Source: DATIBL01 sp035457505
GTDB lineage: Bacteria; Patescibacteriota; Minisyncoccia; Phycocordibacterales; UBA6899
NCBI GenBank assembly: GCA_035457505.1
Contig: DATIBL010000071.1
Span: 1-24,838, forward strand
DNA: 24,838 nucleotides
Reading direction: 5' to 3'
Under the pieces are notes generated by a model that saw only the letters and a program-made list of their open reading frames with translations, was not told the origin of the DNA and searched no databases. Shown piece after piece: positions 7,233 through 13,952 of this stretch (position 1 is the stretch's first letter; every line of letters begins with the position of its first letter). The position numbers were made by a program, and so were the translations under genes.

Positions 7233-7538
7233 ATGCCAGCACGCATTACCGCATCGCCCGCCAAGGCCGCTTCCGCATCTGCGCTCTTTCGTGCGCTCGC
7301 TGATCCTCGGCGGATCGCACTGTTTTTGTTCATTGCGCGGCATCCTGGGCAGTGCGTCTCGGATGCGGCACGCGCGACGCGTATGTCGGTAGCACTCGCA
7401 TCGCATCATTTGAAGCAGCTTGCCCAAGCCGGACTTGTCGCATATTGCCCGGATGGGAAGGAGCATTGCTTTGGCATTGCGGACCGAAGTCTCGCCGCCC
7501 GCGTCCGAGCTATTATTCGCGCATATCCATCACTATGA
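7233..7538 (+). CDS. ArsR-family winged-helix repressor
   Basis: A 101-residue ArsR/SmtB-type regulator. It contains the ALADPRRIALFLFI opening helix, the helix-turn-helix SVALASHHLKQLAQAGLV (recognition helix with SHHLKQL), and the wing YCPDGKEHCFGI. Such proteins repress their own promoter until a metal, arsenical or oxidant binds. Cys41 sits in GQCVSDAA, at the place of the CVCDL metal box of ArsR, but only the first of the two Cys is present. Cys72 and Cys79 flank the wing. The promoter (7184-7212) carries an inverted repeat that fits an ArsR operator. The stop overlaps the glutaredoxin start (ATGA), so the signal is likely thiol-related; a redox sensor is my inference. Confidence 0.9.
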   Translation: MPARITASPAKAASASALFRALADPRRIALFLFIARHPGQCVSDAARATRMSVALASHHLKQLAQAGLVAYCPDGKEHCFGIADRSLAARVRAIIRAYPSL

Positions 7539-7774
7539 CCACTGTGCATACCGTTACAGTCTACTCGACCCCCATGTGCCCGTATTGCCACATGGCAAAA
7601 GCCTATCTCTCAGGAAAGCACGTCGCGTTTGACGATGTCGATGTTTCCCGCGATCGCGAACGCGCCATGGAAATGATCTCAAAATCCGGCCAGATGGGTG
7701 TTCCTGTCGTCGAGATTGATGGCGAAATTGTCGTCGGATTCCGTCCGGATGTCTTCGATCGGCTCTTGTCGTAG
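7535..7774 (+). CDS. Glutaredoxin / NrdH-like thiol-disulfide oxidoreductase
   Basis: A 79-residue minimal thioredoxin-fold protein. The active site is STPMCPYCHMAKAYL (Cys15, Cys18) and the cis-proline loop is GQMGVPVVEIDG, followed by VVGFRPDVFDRLL. Length and motif match the glutaredoxin/NrdH group (the 'glutaredoxin family protein' class in bacteria). It reduces protein disulfides in the cytoplasm; whether glutathione or thioredoxin reductase recharges it cannot be seen here. The start at 7535 is fixed by the 4-nt ATGA overlap with arsR and by the compact fold beginning at residue 5. It is co-regulated with the repressor. Confidence 0.9.
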   Translation: MTTVHTVTVYSTPMCPYCHMAKAYLSGKHVAFDDVDVSRDRERAMEMISKSGQMGVPVVEIDGEIVVGFRPDVFDRLLS

Positions 7775-7810
7775 CGTATCTTCTCCGGCATGCGGCAGGG
7801 CACGCTTTCG

Positions 7811-7819
7811 TGCTAAGAT
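7811..7819 (+). promoter_or_regulatory. Extended -10 promoter (TGcTAAGAT) before the 7870 gene
   Basis: TGcTAAGAT lies 50 nt before ATG 7870, in the 95-nt gap after the glutaredoxin gene. A short hairpin (GCACG/CGTGC, 7800-7813) overlaps its upstream edge. It probably serves the 7870 gene and the cytochrome b5 gene. Confidence 0.5.
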
Positions 7820-7869
7820 GGGGTATCTCCGGGTCGCCCGGGAACGCTTACGAGATTCATTTTGCGATC

Positions 7870-8493
7870 ATGCAGCAATCGGCACAGCGTTTCTTGCTTC
7901 TCTATCTGCTCCTTACTGCCTCGGCGGCAGCGTCGGTCTGGGCGTATCGGCTCGGATGGGAGCACCGCGCCTACGGGCAGGCTTCGACTTCGTCGGCGAT
8001 CACGACACATGCTTTTGCTGATCCGCGAACAGGGGTTGCTTTCCGCTATCCCGCCGGACATCTCGTCGAGGTGATCGACCGCTCGACTCCGCAGCGTCTC
8101 CATTATCAGATCGTCGTCGCACCGGATACCGACGAATACCGTGCGCTGAAGGCCGGCATGCTTCCGGGTCGCGAATGGCCGAATCTCGTGACGATCGATG
8201 TGTACGACAACCGCTTTGAGCAGGTTGCCCTCGCGGATTGGATCACCAAAAGAGGGGAGTCCAACTGGAAGCTCGGTGATGGCGCGCTCGCGGAAACGAC
8301 TCTCGGCGGCCATCTTGCCTATCGATACCGCTATGACGGACTCTATCGCACGGATGCGGTCGCCGCGGTGGCATACGATTTTGTCTATCTTTTCTCCTAC
8401 GGCATGATCTCCGATGATGATCCGATCCGATTTGTTGCCGATCAGGTCGAATGGACGCTCGATATTACGATGCCAGAACTTTTGCAAAATTAG
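7870..8493 (+). CDS. Membrane-anchored or secreted protein, unknown function
   Basis: This 207-residue protein starts with a hydrophobic N-terminal segment (residues 7-26, RFLLLYLLLTASAAASVWAY). This is either an uncleaved anchor or a signal sequence. The rest is a soluble domain beginning FADPRTGVAFRYPAGH, a pattern common in PsbP-like or lipoprotein-like extracytoplasmic domains, with alternating strands near the C terminus (DFVYLFSYGMISDDDPIRFVADQVEWTLDI). PsbP/Mog1-type folds are a possible relation but not shown. The start is the ATG at 7870, 50 nt after an extended -10 box (TGcTAAGAT). It is followed after 10 nt by the cytochrome b5 gene. Confidence 0.65.
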   Translation: MQQSAQRFLLLYLLLTASAAASVWAYRLGWEHRAYGQASTSSAITTHAFADPRTGVAFRYPAGHLVEVIDRSTPQRLHYQIVVAPDTDEYRALKAGMLPGREWPNLVTIDVYDNRFEQVALADWITKRGESNWKLGDGALAETTLGGHLAYRYRYDGLYRTDAVAAVAYDFVYLFSYGMISDDDPIRFVADQVEWTLDITMPELLQN

Positions 8494-8503
8494 ATCTTGC
8501 CGT

Positions 8504-9091
8504 ATGGATAGACGTACCTACATCATCCTGTTTTTCTCCGGTCTTTTTGCCGGGGCGCTTGTTGTTGCCGGAACGATGTATCATCTGATCGGCAAGTCTG
8601 AGCGGGCCGGCTACAAAGAGGGCTATACTGCTGGACAGGCAGCGGGCGGGACGATGGTTCGGGGGGTGAGCAGCGATGCCTCCGGTGCGGTGCCGATCAC
8701 CGATCCTGCCTTGGCGCGTGCGATCCCGCTTTCACGCATTGAGATCGCGAAGCATGCGAACCCGGCGTCCTGCTGGCTTTTGATCGGCGGAAAGGTCTAT
8801 GATGTGACGCCGTATGTCGAGGCGCATCCCGGCGGAGCAGCAGAGATCCTGGCGAATTGTGGAAAGGATGCGACGGAAGCTTTTGCATCAAAGGGCGCAA
8901 AGGGTGCTCCTCATTCTGTCGATGCAGAGGCGATGCTCGGAAGTTTTCTCCTCGGCGCGCTCGATGCCAACGTTCCCGCTGCGTCGATCTCGGTTGCTTC
9001 TGGAGGAACCGCGACGGCGACACCAGTGATCCCGAAGTCCTCCGGTGATGAGGATGGCGACGATGATGAGCAGGAATTCGAGGACGACTAA
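8504..9091 (+). CDS. Membrane-anchored cytochrome b5-like heme-binding domain protein
   Basis: A 195-residue protein. One N-terminal membrane helix (residues 6-29) is followed by a Gly-rich spacer and a cytochrome b5 domain (about 75-153), then an acidic tail (DEDGDDDEQEFEDD). The domain has the heme-ligand motif VEAHPGGA (His108) and the second ligand APHSVD (His137), preceded by SCWLLIGGKVYDVTPY. Cys90 and Cys119 are placed as in many prokaryotic single-domain b5 proteins. It should bind heme b outside the cytoplasm and carry electrons; the partner is unknown. The start at 8504 lies 10 nt after the previous stop. The gene closes a run of anchored proteins and precedes two small cytoplasmic genes. 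Confidence 0.9.
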   Translation: MDRRTYIILFFSGLFAGALVVAGTMYHLIGKSERAGYKEGYTAGQAAGGTMVRGVSSDASGAVPITDPALARAIPLSRIEIAKHANPASCWLLIGGKVYDVTPYVEAHPGGAAEILANCGKDATEAFASKGAKGAPHSVDAEAMLGSFLLGALDANVPAASISVASGGTATATPVIPKSSGDEDGDDDEQEFEDD

Positions 9092-9104
9092 GAACTTGCC
9101 CACC

Positions 9105-9527
9105 ATGGAAGAACATTCTCGCGCCGACGAATTGCTTGCACTGCATCCGAACGATCATGAAATCACGGATCCGATTGAGGCCGACTACTATCGCCTGATC
9201 GAACTCGAACAAGAGGTGACAAAGCGCATCCGTGAGACCGGACCAGACCTTGCGCTGACGGATGCGCTTGCCGTGATCGCGCGAGCCAAAACGCATTATG
9301 CCGAGCTTGCCAAGCCAGACAGTCCTGACCGCGATGCTGCTGCAAGCGCATTCGCGACTGAGGCTGAGACGGTCTTTTCGCTCCTCATGCGCTCTATGGA
9401 GCTTACGCAGGAAGCGCTTTTTGCACGCGCCGACGCGCGCATGGGTCGCCCGGTCGCTCCGCATGTGAAGCGCTATGGCAACCCCGCAGAGGGATTTCTT
9501 GTCGAAGGCAATGACACCACGCACTGA
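9105..9527 (+). CDS. Small soluble helical protein, unknown function
   Basis: This 140-residue protein has no membrane segment, is acidic and looks mostly helical (ADYYRLIELEQEVTKRIRE; AVIARAKTHYAELAK; AETVFSLLMRSMELTQEALF). No family is recognised. The start at 9105 lies 13 nt after the cytochrome b5 stop. The end overlaps the likely start of the metallopeptidase gene by 17 nt, so the two are probably translationally coupled and functionally linked. It could be a partner or substrate of the peptidase; this is inference from position only. Confidence 0.62.
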   Translation: MEEHSRADELLALHPNDHEITDPIEADYYRLIELEQEVTKRIRETGPDLALTDALAVIARAKTHYAELAKPDSPDRDAAASAFATEAETVFSLLMRSMELTQEALFARADARMGRPVAPHVKRYGNPAEGFLVEGNDTTH

Positions 9528-9936
9528 CGCAACTCTTTCGATGTCTGACGCCGATTTCGAGGCGCTCGTTGCGGAAGGCATTTCCGCGATTCCCGAGCGC
9601 TTTTTGTCACGGCTTGAGAATATCGCGATCGTGATCGCCGATACGCCGACCCCGGAGCAGCTTGCCTACGCCGGGCTTGGCGAAAGGGATGCAATGGAGC
9701 TTCTCGGGCTCTACGAGGGGATTCCGCTTCCCGAACGCGGAGCGGAGTACGGCATGGTTCTCCCGGATCGCATCACCGTGTTCAAGCTCCCGACGCTCGA
9801 GGAGGCCGAGGGCGACCGCGAGCGTGTGCGCGAGATCGTGCGAGACACCGTCTGGCACGAGATCGGACACTATTTCGGTTACGACGACGAAGCAATAGAG
9901 GCAAGAGAGGATGCTGGAACGAATCACTCGTATTGA
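9511..9936 (+). CDS. Minimal zincin metallopeptidase (PF06262, DUF1025 family)
   Basis: The family signature is complete over 141 residues: FEALVAEGISAIPERF at the start, LLGLYEGIPLPERGAEYG in the middle, LPDRITVFKLP, and the zinc motif TVWHEIGHYFGYDDEAI (HExxHxxG with a following Asp pair). These small proteases have an intact zincin site, but their substrates are generally not known. The start at 9511 gives an overlap with the upstream gene; an in-frame ATG at 9541 (MSDADFEAL) is a good alternative because family members begin close to that residue. The protein is cytoplasmic, without a signal sequence. The short tail (EDAGTNHSY) is normal for the family. Confidence 0.88.
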   Translation: MTPRTDATLSMSDADFEALVAEGISAIPERFLSRLENIAIVIADTPTPEQLAYAGLGERDAMELLGLYEGIPLPERGAEYGMVLPDRITVFKLPTLEEAEGDRERVREIVRDTVWHEIGHYFGYDDEAIEAREDAGTNHSY

Positions 9937-9973
9937 GCCTCGTGGCTCCGCTCGGGCCGAGTGCACCCGTGTG

Positions 9974-9982
9974 TGATATGAT
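9974..9982 (+). promoter_or_regulatory. Extended -10 promoter (TGaTATGAT) of the ABC exporter
   Basis: TGaTATGAT ends 6 nt before ATG 9989, so transcription should start on or next to the start codon. No -35 is visible at the usual place. Confidence 0.75.
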
Positions 9983-9988
9983 TTTTCT

Positions 9989-11863
9989 ATGATCGCCGAG
10001 AGTACCGAGCGCCGCAAGGCGTTCTTTGATGAAGCGTCACAATTTTTGCGCGGCTCGTTTCGTGCGCACCGGACCATCTTCGAGATCTCGCCCTGGACGG
10101 CGATGGGAATGATCCTCTCTTCTGTGGTCTCATCGCTTGCGGGCTTTTTGGTCGTATGGGCAAGTGCGCTTCTGATCGATCAACTTTTTGCGGTCGCAGG
10201 AGGAACTCCAGTCTCGCCGATGCTTCCGTTCATTATTGCGCTTGCGATTTTTTCGGCGGTTCTACCGGATATGATCGGAACATTTCGCGAGCTCATGGAT
10301 CGGACATTTTGGCTTCGTCTGGGAGCGGCGCTCGAGATCCGGCTCGCGCGCGCCAGGTTTGCGATCGACGTCGCGACGCATGAATCGCCGAAGTATCAGG
10401 ATACCCATACGAAGGCATCGGAGCGGGGGATTTTTCCGGTGATGAATTTGGTCGATATGCAGTACGCCGTCATTGCCGATGTGTTTTCGCTGATGATCGC
10501 GTCGACGATTCTCTGGCAGATCAACCCGCTCTATGTCCTCGGGCTTGTTGTTGGAGTTGCGCCGCGCCTCTTTGTCGGGTTTCGATATGGTCGCGATGTA
10601 TGGGGAATCCACGATATGCGTGCCGAAGATCGACGGAAATTCTACTTCCTCCGTGGATTCCCAAATACGACGGATTGGCTGATGGAATCACATTTGCTCG
10701 GCCTCGGGCGTTCGCTTGTCGAGCGTATGCGGGGGCTCGCTGAGGATTTCCTCGCGCTGCAGCTTTCCATCGAGCGGAAAAAGGCCCTGTGGAATGTTGC
10801 CGCGATGATCTTTCTTGCGCTCGTCTATGCGTCCGTCTATGGCGATATTCTCGGAAGGGTTTTCGGCGGCGCACTCACGGTCGGCGGATTCATTTTTGCC
10901 ACGGGTGCGTTCGCGCGTTTTGGAGATCCTCTCCAGCGGATTTTTCTCGGGATTGGCCGCCAATATGAATTTTGGCTCTTTGCTCGCGAGGTGTTCCGGG
11001 TGATGGATAACGCTCCCGCGCTCCCAAAGCCCGCCGCGCCGATCGCGATCGATCTTCATACGCCGATCACGATCGCCTTTGAGCACGTGACATTTCGGTA
11101 TCCTGATGCCGCCCGCGATACGATCTGCGACATTTCCTTCACTATTCAGTCGGGAACATCATTTGCACTCGTTGGATTAAACGGCGCTGGAAAGACCACG
11201 CTCGTGAAGCTTCTCTGCCGCTTCTATGATCCCACGCATGGCCGCATTCTCATCAATGGCGTCGATCTGCGCGAGATCGACCTTGGGACGTGGTACCGCG
11301 CGCTCGCCGTCCTGTTCCAGCACTTTCCGACATATGAAAGCTTCACAGCGGGAGAGGGGATCGCGCTCGGAGATTCTTCGGTCGCAATGGACCGCGACCG
11401 CGTCCGCCGTGCGGCAGAGATATCCGGTGCATCGGAGTTTATCCGTGACTGGCCGCTTGGGTATGATCAGATGGTCGGACGGCAATTCGAAGGAGGAGTG
11501 AATCCCTCGCGAGGGCAAGAGCAGCGTCTTGCGCTTGCTCGGATGTTTTACCGTGGCGCGCGGTGCGTTCTTCTTGATGAACCCACTGCCGCGGTTGACG
11601 CAGAGAGCGAGGCGAAAATTTTCAGTGCGATCGAAGCAATGCAAGGCACAACGCGCATGATGATCTCGCATCGTTTCTCCACGGTTCGTCATGCGGACCA
11701 AATCTGCGTCATTCGGGATGGGAGCATCATTGAATTAGGTACGCACGCCGAGCTCATGGAACAAGACGGCGAATATGCGCGGCTTTTCCGGCTTCAGGCG
11801 AAAGGCTATGAGGATCCGGCTCCGCCTGCTCCTGTGCGAAAACGCGGCCGAAAGGCCGCGTGA
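9989..11863 (+). CDS. ABC exporter (fused membrane and ATPase domains) with degenerate signature motif
   Basis: A 624-residue half-transporter. The membrane domain spans about residues 30-330 and the ATPase about 350-600. ATPase motifs are: Walker A GLNGAGKTTLVKLL, Q-loop VLFQHFPTY, Walker B and D-loop CVLLDEPTAAVDAESE, and H-loop MMISHRFSTVRHAD. The signature LSGGQ is altered to PSRGQ in GGVNPSRGQEQRLALAR, which is unusual. It presumably works as a homodimer exporting a lipid, peptide or other hydrophobic compound. The start is supported by a TGaTATGAT extended -10 box 6 nt before the ATG (leaderless). The gene stops one base before the convergent neighbour's stop, and a terminator hairpin is embedded in its last codons. 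Confidence 0.9.
   Translation: MIAESTERRKAFFDEASQFLRGSFRAHRTIFEISPWTAMGMILSSVVSSLAGFLVVWASALLIDQLFAVAGGTPVSPMLPFIIALAIFSAVLPDMIGTFRELMDRTFWLRLGAALEIRLARARFAIDVATHESPKYQDTHTKASERGIFPVMNLVDMQYAVIADVFSLMIASTILWQINPLYVLGLVVGVAPRLFVGFRYGRDVWGIHDMRAEDRRKFYFLRGFPNTTDWLMESHLLGLGRSLVERMRGLAEDFLALQLSIERKKALWNVAAMIFLALVYASVYGDILGRVFGGALTVGGFIFATGAFARFGDPLQRIFLGIGRQYEFWLFAREVFRVMDNAPALPKPAAPIAIDLHTPITIAFEHVTFRYPDAARDTICDISFTIQSGTSFALVGLNGAGKTTLVKLLCRFYDPTHGRILINGVDLREIDLGTWYRALAVLFQHFPTYESFTAGEGIALGDSSVAMDRDRVRRAAEISGASEFIRDWPLGYDQMVGRQFEGGVNPSRGQEQRLALARMFYRGARCVLLDEPTAAVDAESEAKIFSAIEAMQGTTRMMISHRFSTVRHADQICVIRDGSIIELGTHAELMEQDGEYARLFRLQAKGYEDPAPPAPVRKRGRKAA
11842..11861 (-). terminator. Terminator hairpin embedded in the end of the convergent ABC gene
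   Basis: A perfect 8-bp stem ACGCGGCC/GGCCGCGT with a 4-nt loop (GAAA on plus, TTTC on minus) is followed on the minus strand by TTTTCG. It sits just past the stop of the 11864-12187 gene and at the same time encodes the last residues (about RGRKA) of the ABC exporter. Confidence 0.7.
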
Positions 11864-12187
11864 TCAGGAAGTCGCATCGATATGCTTCTTCCAGGCGTTG
11901 AATGATCGGGACGGGTGAAGAACGGAGAGAATCGCCGCCATCGCCATATGGAGATCGGCATCGTCGACGCGTTCGGGAGCGTCTGGGTCGTCGAGGAACG
12001 TGAGTAGGATCTCAAATGCCAGATCGGGATCGTCGAGCTCTCCGAATTCGGGAAGCGCACGACTGATCGCGAGCCAGACCTGTGCAGCTTCAAGGAGAAT
12101 ACGATCCGGAAGGGTTACGCGTTGCCGGCTGAGTTCGCGGGTGATCTGATCCGTGCGTTCGGCGATGAGCGTCTGGAGGTCGCGCAT
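11864..12187 (-). CDS. Small acidic helical protein, unknown function
   Basis: This 107-residue soluble protein is rich in Asp, Leu and Ala, with predicted helices (TLIAERTDQITRELSRQ; ILLEAAQVWLAISRALPEF; PDLAFEILLTFLDDP; LHMAMAAILSVLH). No family is recognised. A promoter on the minus strand (TTGACA-16-TAGCGT, 12216-12243) fits its start. A GC-rich hairpin with a following T-run, located inside the convergent ABC gene, is in the right place to end its transcript. The reading frame abuts the ABC gene exactly. It reads as an ordinary monocistronic small gene. Confidence 0.65.
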   Translation of the reverse strand: MRDLQTLIAERTDQITRELSRQRVTLPDRILLEAAQVWLAISRALPEFGELDDPDLAFEILLTFLDDPDAPERVDDADLHMAMAAILSVLHPSRSFNAWKKHIDATS

Positions 12188-12215
12188 GCGAGGTTCGTTC
12201 GAAGCGTCTTCTCAC

Positions 12216-12243
12216 ACGCTATGCCCTTTCAGTCTACTGTCAA
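12216..12243 (-). promoter_or_regulatory. Promoter TTGACA-16-TAGCGT of the small acidic protein gene
   Basis: On the minus strand a consensus -35 and a weaker -10 are 16 nt apart, about 28 nt before ATG 12187. It is divergent to the rhodanese promoter 34 nt away. Confidence 0.55.
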
Positions 12244-12276
12244 CATGCATCGCGTGTGCGGTGGAAATGCTCGGAG

Positions 12277-12282
12277 TATACT
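12277..12282 (+). promoter_or_regulatory. -10 element (TATACT) of the rhodanese gene
   Basis: TATACT ends 7 nt before ATG 12290, predicting a leaderless transcript. The -35 region is weak. Confidence 0.65.
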
Positions 12283-12289
12283 TATCCTC

Positions 12290-12625
12290 ATGCATGCTGA
12301 TACTCCCACGATTGCAACGCCACAGGAAGCCCATCAGGCAGTTCTCAGCCATCCCGATACGGTGGCGATTGTTGACGTGCGCACCCAGATTGAGCGCGAG
12401 GCAGGCTTCGTTTCGGGCTCGATCCATATTCCGCTCGACGAATTTTCCGCTCGTGCGGTCGAACTCGCGCGTTTTGAAAAGGTGTTTGTTATCTGCCGCT
12501 CGGGCGGACGGAGCGCTGCAGCTTGCATCGCTGCATCGCGCATCGGACTCACGCAGTTTGTCAATATCACCGGCGGAATGAAAGCTTGGGAAGCTGCAGG
12601 GCTCGCTGTCGAAAAGCCGAACTAG
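12290..12625 (+). CDS. Single-domain rhodanese-like sulfurtransferase
   Basis: A 111-residue rhodanese fold. It contains VAIVDVRTQIEREAGFVSGSIHIPLDEF, the active loop VICRSGGRSAAAC with Cys69 as the persulfide-forming residue, and the closing NITGGMKAWEAAGLAV. The six-residue loop (CRSGGR) fits sulfurtransferases such as PspE or GlpE rather than Cdc25-type phosphatases. Its role is sulfur transfer or thiol repair in the cytoplasm. The start at 12290 has TATACT 7 nt upstream and therefore a likely leaderless transcript; in-frame sequence upstream of it lacks family similarity. It sits divergent to the small gene at 11864-12187 and 48 nt before rarA, which has its own promoter. Confidence 0.9.
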   Translation: MHADTPTIATPQEAHQAVLSHPDTVAIVDVRTQIEREAGFVSGSIHIPLDEFSARAVELARFEKVFVICRSGGRSAAACIAASRIGLTQFVNITGGMKAWEAAGLAVEKPN

Positions 12626-12638
12626 CTTCTTGCGCGGT

Positions 12639-12667
12639 TTGCTCCGTTCTCTGTCCGCGAGTACACT
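12639..12667 (+). promoter_or_regulatory. Promoter TTGCTC-17-TACACT of rarA
   Basis: TTGCTC and TACACT have 17-nt spacing; the -10 ends 6 nt before ATG 12674, predicting a leaderless transcript. It fills the 48-nt gap after the rhodanese gene. Confidence 0.7.
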
Positions 12668-12673
12668 CGGGGG

Positions 12674-13840
12674 ATGGAACCGCTTGCTTCGCGTCTGCGC
12701 CCCGATCGCCTTGAGACCTACGTCGGGCAGGCACATTTGGTCGGAGCAGGGAAGCCGCTTCGCGTCGCGATCGAGTCGAAGCACCTTTTCTCGTTCATCC
12801 TCTGGGGTCCGCCTGGCGTTGGGAAGACCACGCTTGCGCGCATTTATGCCGGGGCTGTTGGGGCTGCGTTTTATGAGCTTTCCGCCGTTTCTGCGGGAAA
12901 GTCGGATATTCGCGATATTGTCGAGCGCGACTCTGGAGACGTTCCGAAGATTCTCTTTCTCGATGAGATCCATCGTTTCAATAAGGCACAGCAGGATTTC
13001 CTGCTTCCATTCGTCGAGACCGGACGACTTTCCCTCATCGGCGCAACGACCGAGAATCCGAGCTTCGAGGTGATTCCCGCGCTACTTTCGCGGGCACGCG
13101 TGTTTACGCTCGAGAGTCTCTCTGCTGATGACCTTCGGACGATCGTCGATCGTGCGGCAGCGCATCTCGACCAAGCGCTCGATCCTGCAGCGCGAGATCG
13201 CTTGATCGCGATCGCCGGAGGCGATGCGCGTTCTGCGCTGGCGCTTCTTGAGTCGACCGTGCGTCTCTATGGCGAGGTGAGTGTGGCATCGCTTGAGCAA
13301 GCCGCGCAATCCAAGCACATCCGCTACGATAAAAATGGAGAGGAGCACTACAATACCGTCAGTGCCTTTATTAAATCAATGCGTGCGGGAGATGCGGATG
13401 CGGCGGTGTATTATCTTGCGCGCATGGTTGATGCAGGGGAGGACCCGCTTTTTATTGCGCGCCGCATGGTGATCTTCGCAAGCGAGGATGTCGGCCTCGC
13501 GCAGCCGACCGCGCTCGTCGTGGCGAACGCTGTTTTTCGCGCGTGCGAGACGATCGGGTATCCGGAATGCGGGATCTCGCTTGCACACGGCGCGGTGTAT
13601 CTTGCCGGTTGCCGGAAGGATCGCCGTGCATATGATGCGCTTCGCGCTGCGGAGGCGGATGTCCGCGCGCATGGGAATCTTCCGATCCCGCTTTCGCTCC
13701 GCAATGCACCGACCGCGCTCATGAAGGAGCTCGGATACGGAAAGGGGTATGAGAAATATCCGACGGGGTCACTGTTGCCAGAATCGCTCTCAACAAAGCG
13801 CTATGTTCGCGATATTCCTCCCGAGGGGAATGGCGTGTAA
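12674..13840 (+). CDS. rarA: Replication-associated recombination protein A (AAA+ ATPase, RarA/MgsA)
   Basis: This is a 388-residue clamp-loader-like ATPase acting at stalled forks. Motifs are the RPDRLETYVGQAHLVG opening, Walker A WGPPGVGKTTLAR (45-52), Walker B ILFLDEIHRFNKAQQD (DE at 97-98), sensor 1 IGATTENPSF, an arginine finger region (ALLSRARVF), and C-terminal RarA-specific stretches such as DPLFIARRMVIFASEDVGLA and SLRNAPT.LMKELGYG. The length is slightly shorter than that of E. coli RarA. The start has TTGCTC-17-TACACT ending 6 nt before the ATG, another leaderless promoter. It appears monocistronic. Together with lexA, the Y-family polymerase and ung, it adds to the DNA repair content of the window. 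Confidence 0.95.
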   Translation: MEPLASRLRPDRLETYVGQAHLVGAGKPLRVAIESKHLFSFILWGPPGVGKTTLARIYAGAVGAAFYELSAVSAGKSDIRDIVERDSGDVPKILFLDEIHRFNKAQQDFLLPFVETGRLSLIGATTENPSFEVIPALLSRARVFTLESLSADDLRTIVDRAAAHLDQALDPAARDRLIAIAGGDARSALALLESTVRLYGEVSVASLEQAAQSKHIRYDKNGEEHYNTVSAFIKSMRAGDADAAVYYLARMVDAGEDPLFIARRMVIFASEDVGLAQPTALVVANAVFRACETIGYPECGISLAHGAVYLAGCRKDRRAYDALRAAEADVRAHGNLPIPLSLRNAPTALMKELGYGKGYEKYPTGSLLPESLSTKRYVRDIPPEGNGV

Positions 13841-13882
13841 CTTCGCGCATCGTGCGGCTCTCGGTGTCCCCTGGCCCCAAAT

Positions 13883-13911
13883 TTCCCGCGCGGGGTGCAG
13901 TTCGCTATAAT
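13883..13911 (+). promoter_or_regulatory. Promoter TTCCCG-17-TATAAT upstream of the 13953-15144 pair
   Basis: A consensus TATAAT lies 41 nt before ATG 13953 with a weak -35 at correct spacing. A 10-bp palindrome CCCGCGCGGG (13885-13894) overlaps the -35 and could be an operator, though GC-rich palindromes arise easily here. Confidence 0.6.
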
Positions 13912-13952
13912 GAAGGGCGACATTATTAATCGTCACTATCTTATCGTTCACC

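Noticed and set aside
7800..7813. Hairpin GCACG-CTTT-CGTGC as a terminator after glutaredoxin
   Set aside because: Only 5 bp, no T-run, and it overlaps the next promoter. A second 5-bp hairpin at 7829-7841 is equally weak.
13885..13894. CCCGCGCGGG palindrome as a terminator of rarA or an operator
   Set aside because: No T-run, and short GC palindromes are frequent in this sequence; kept only as a remark on the promoter.
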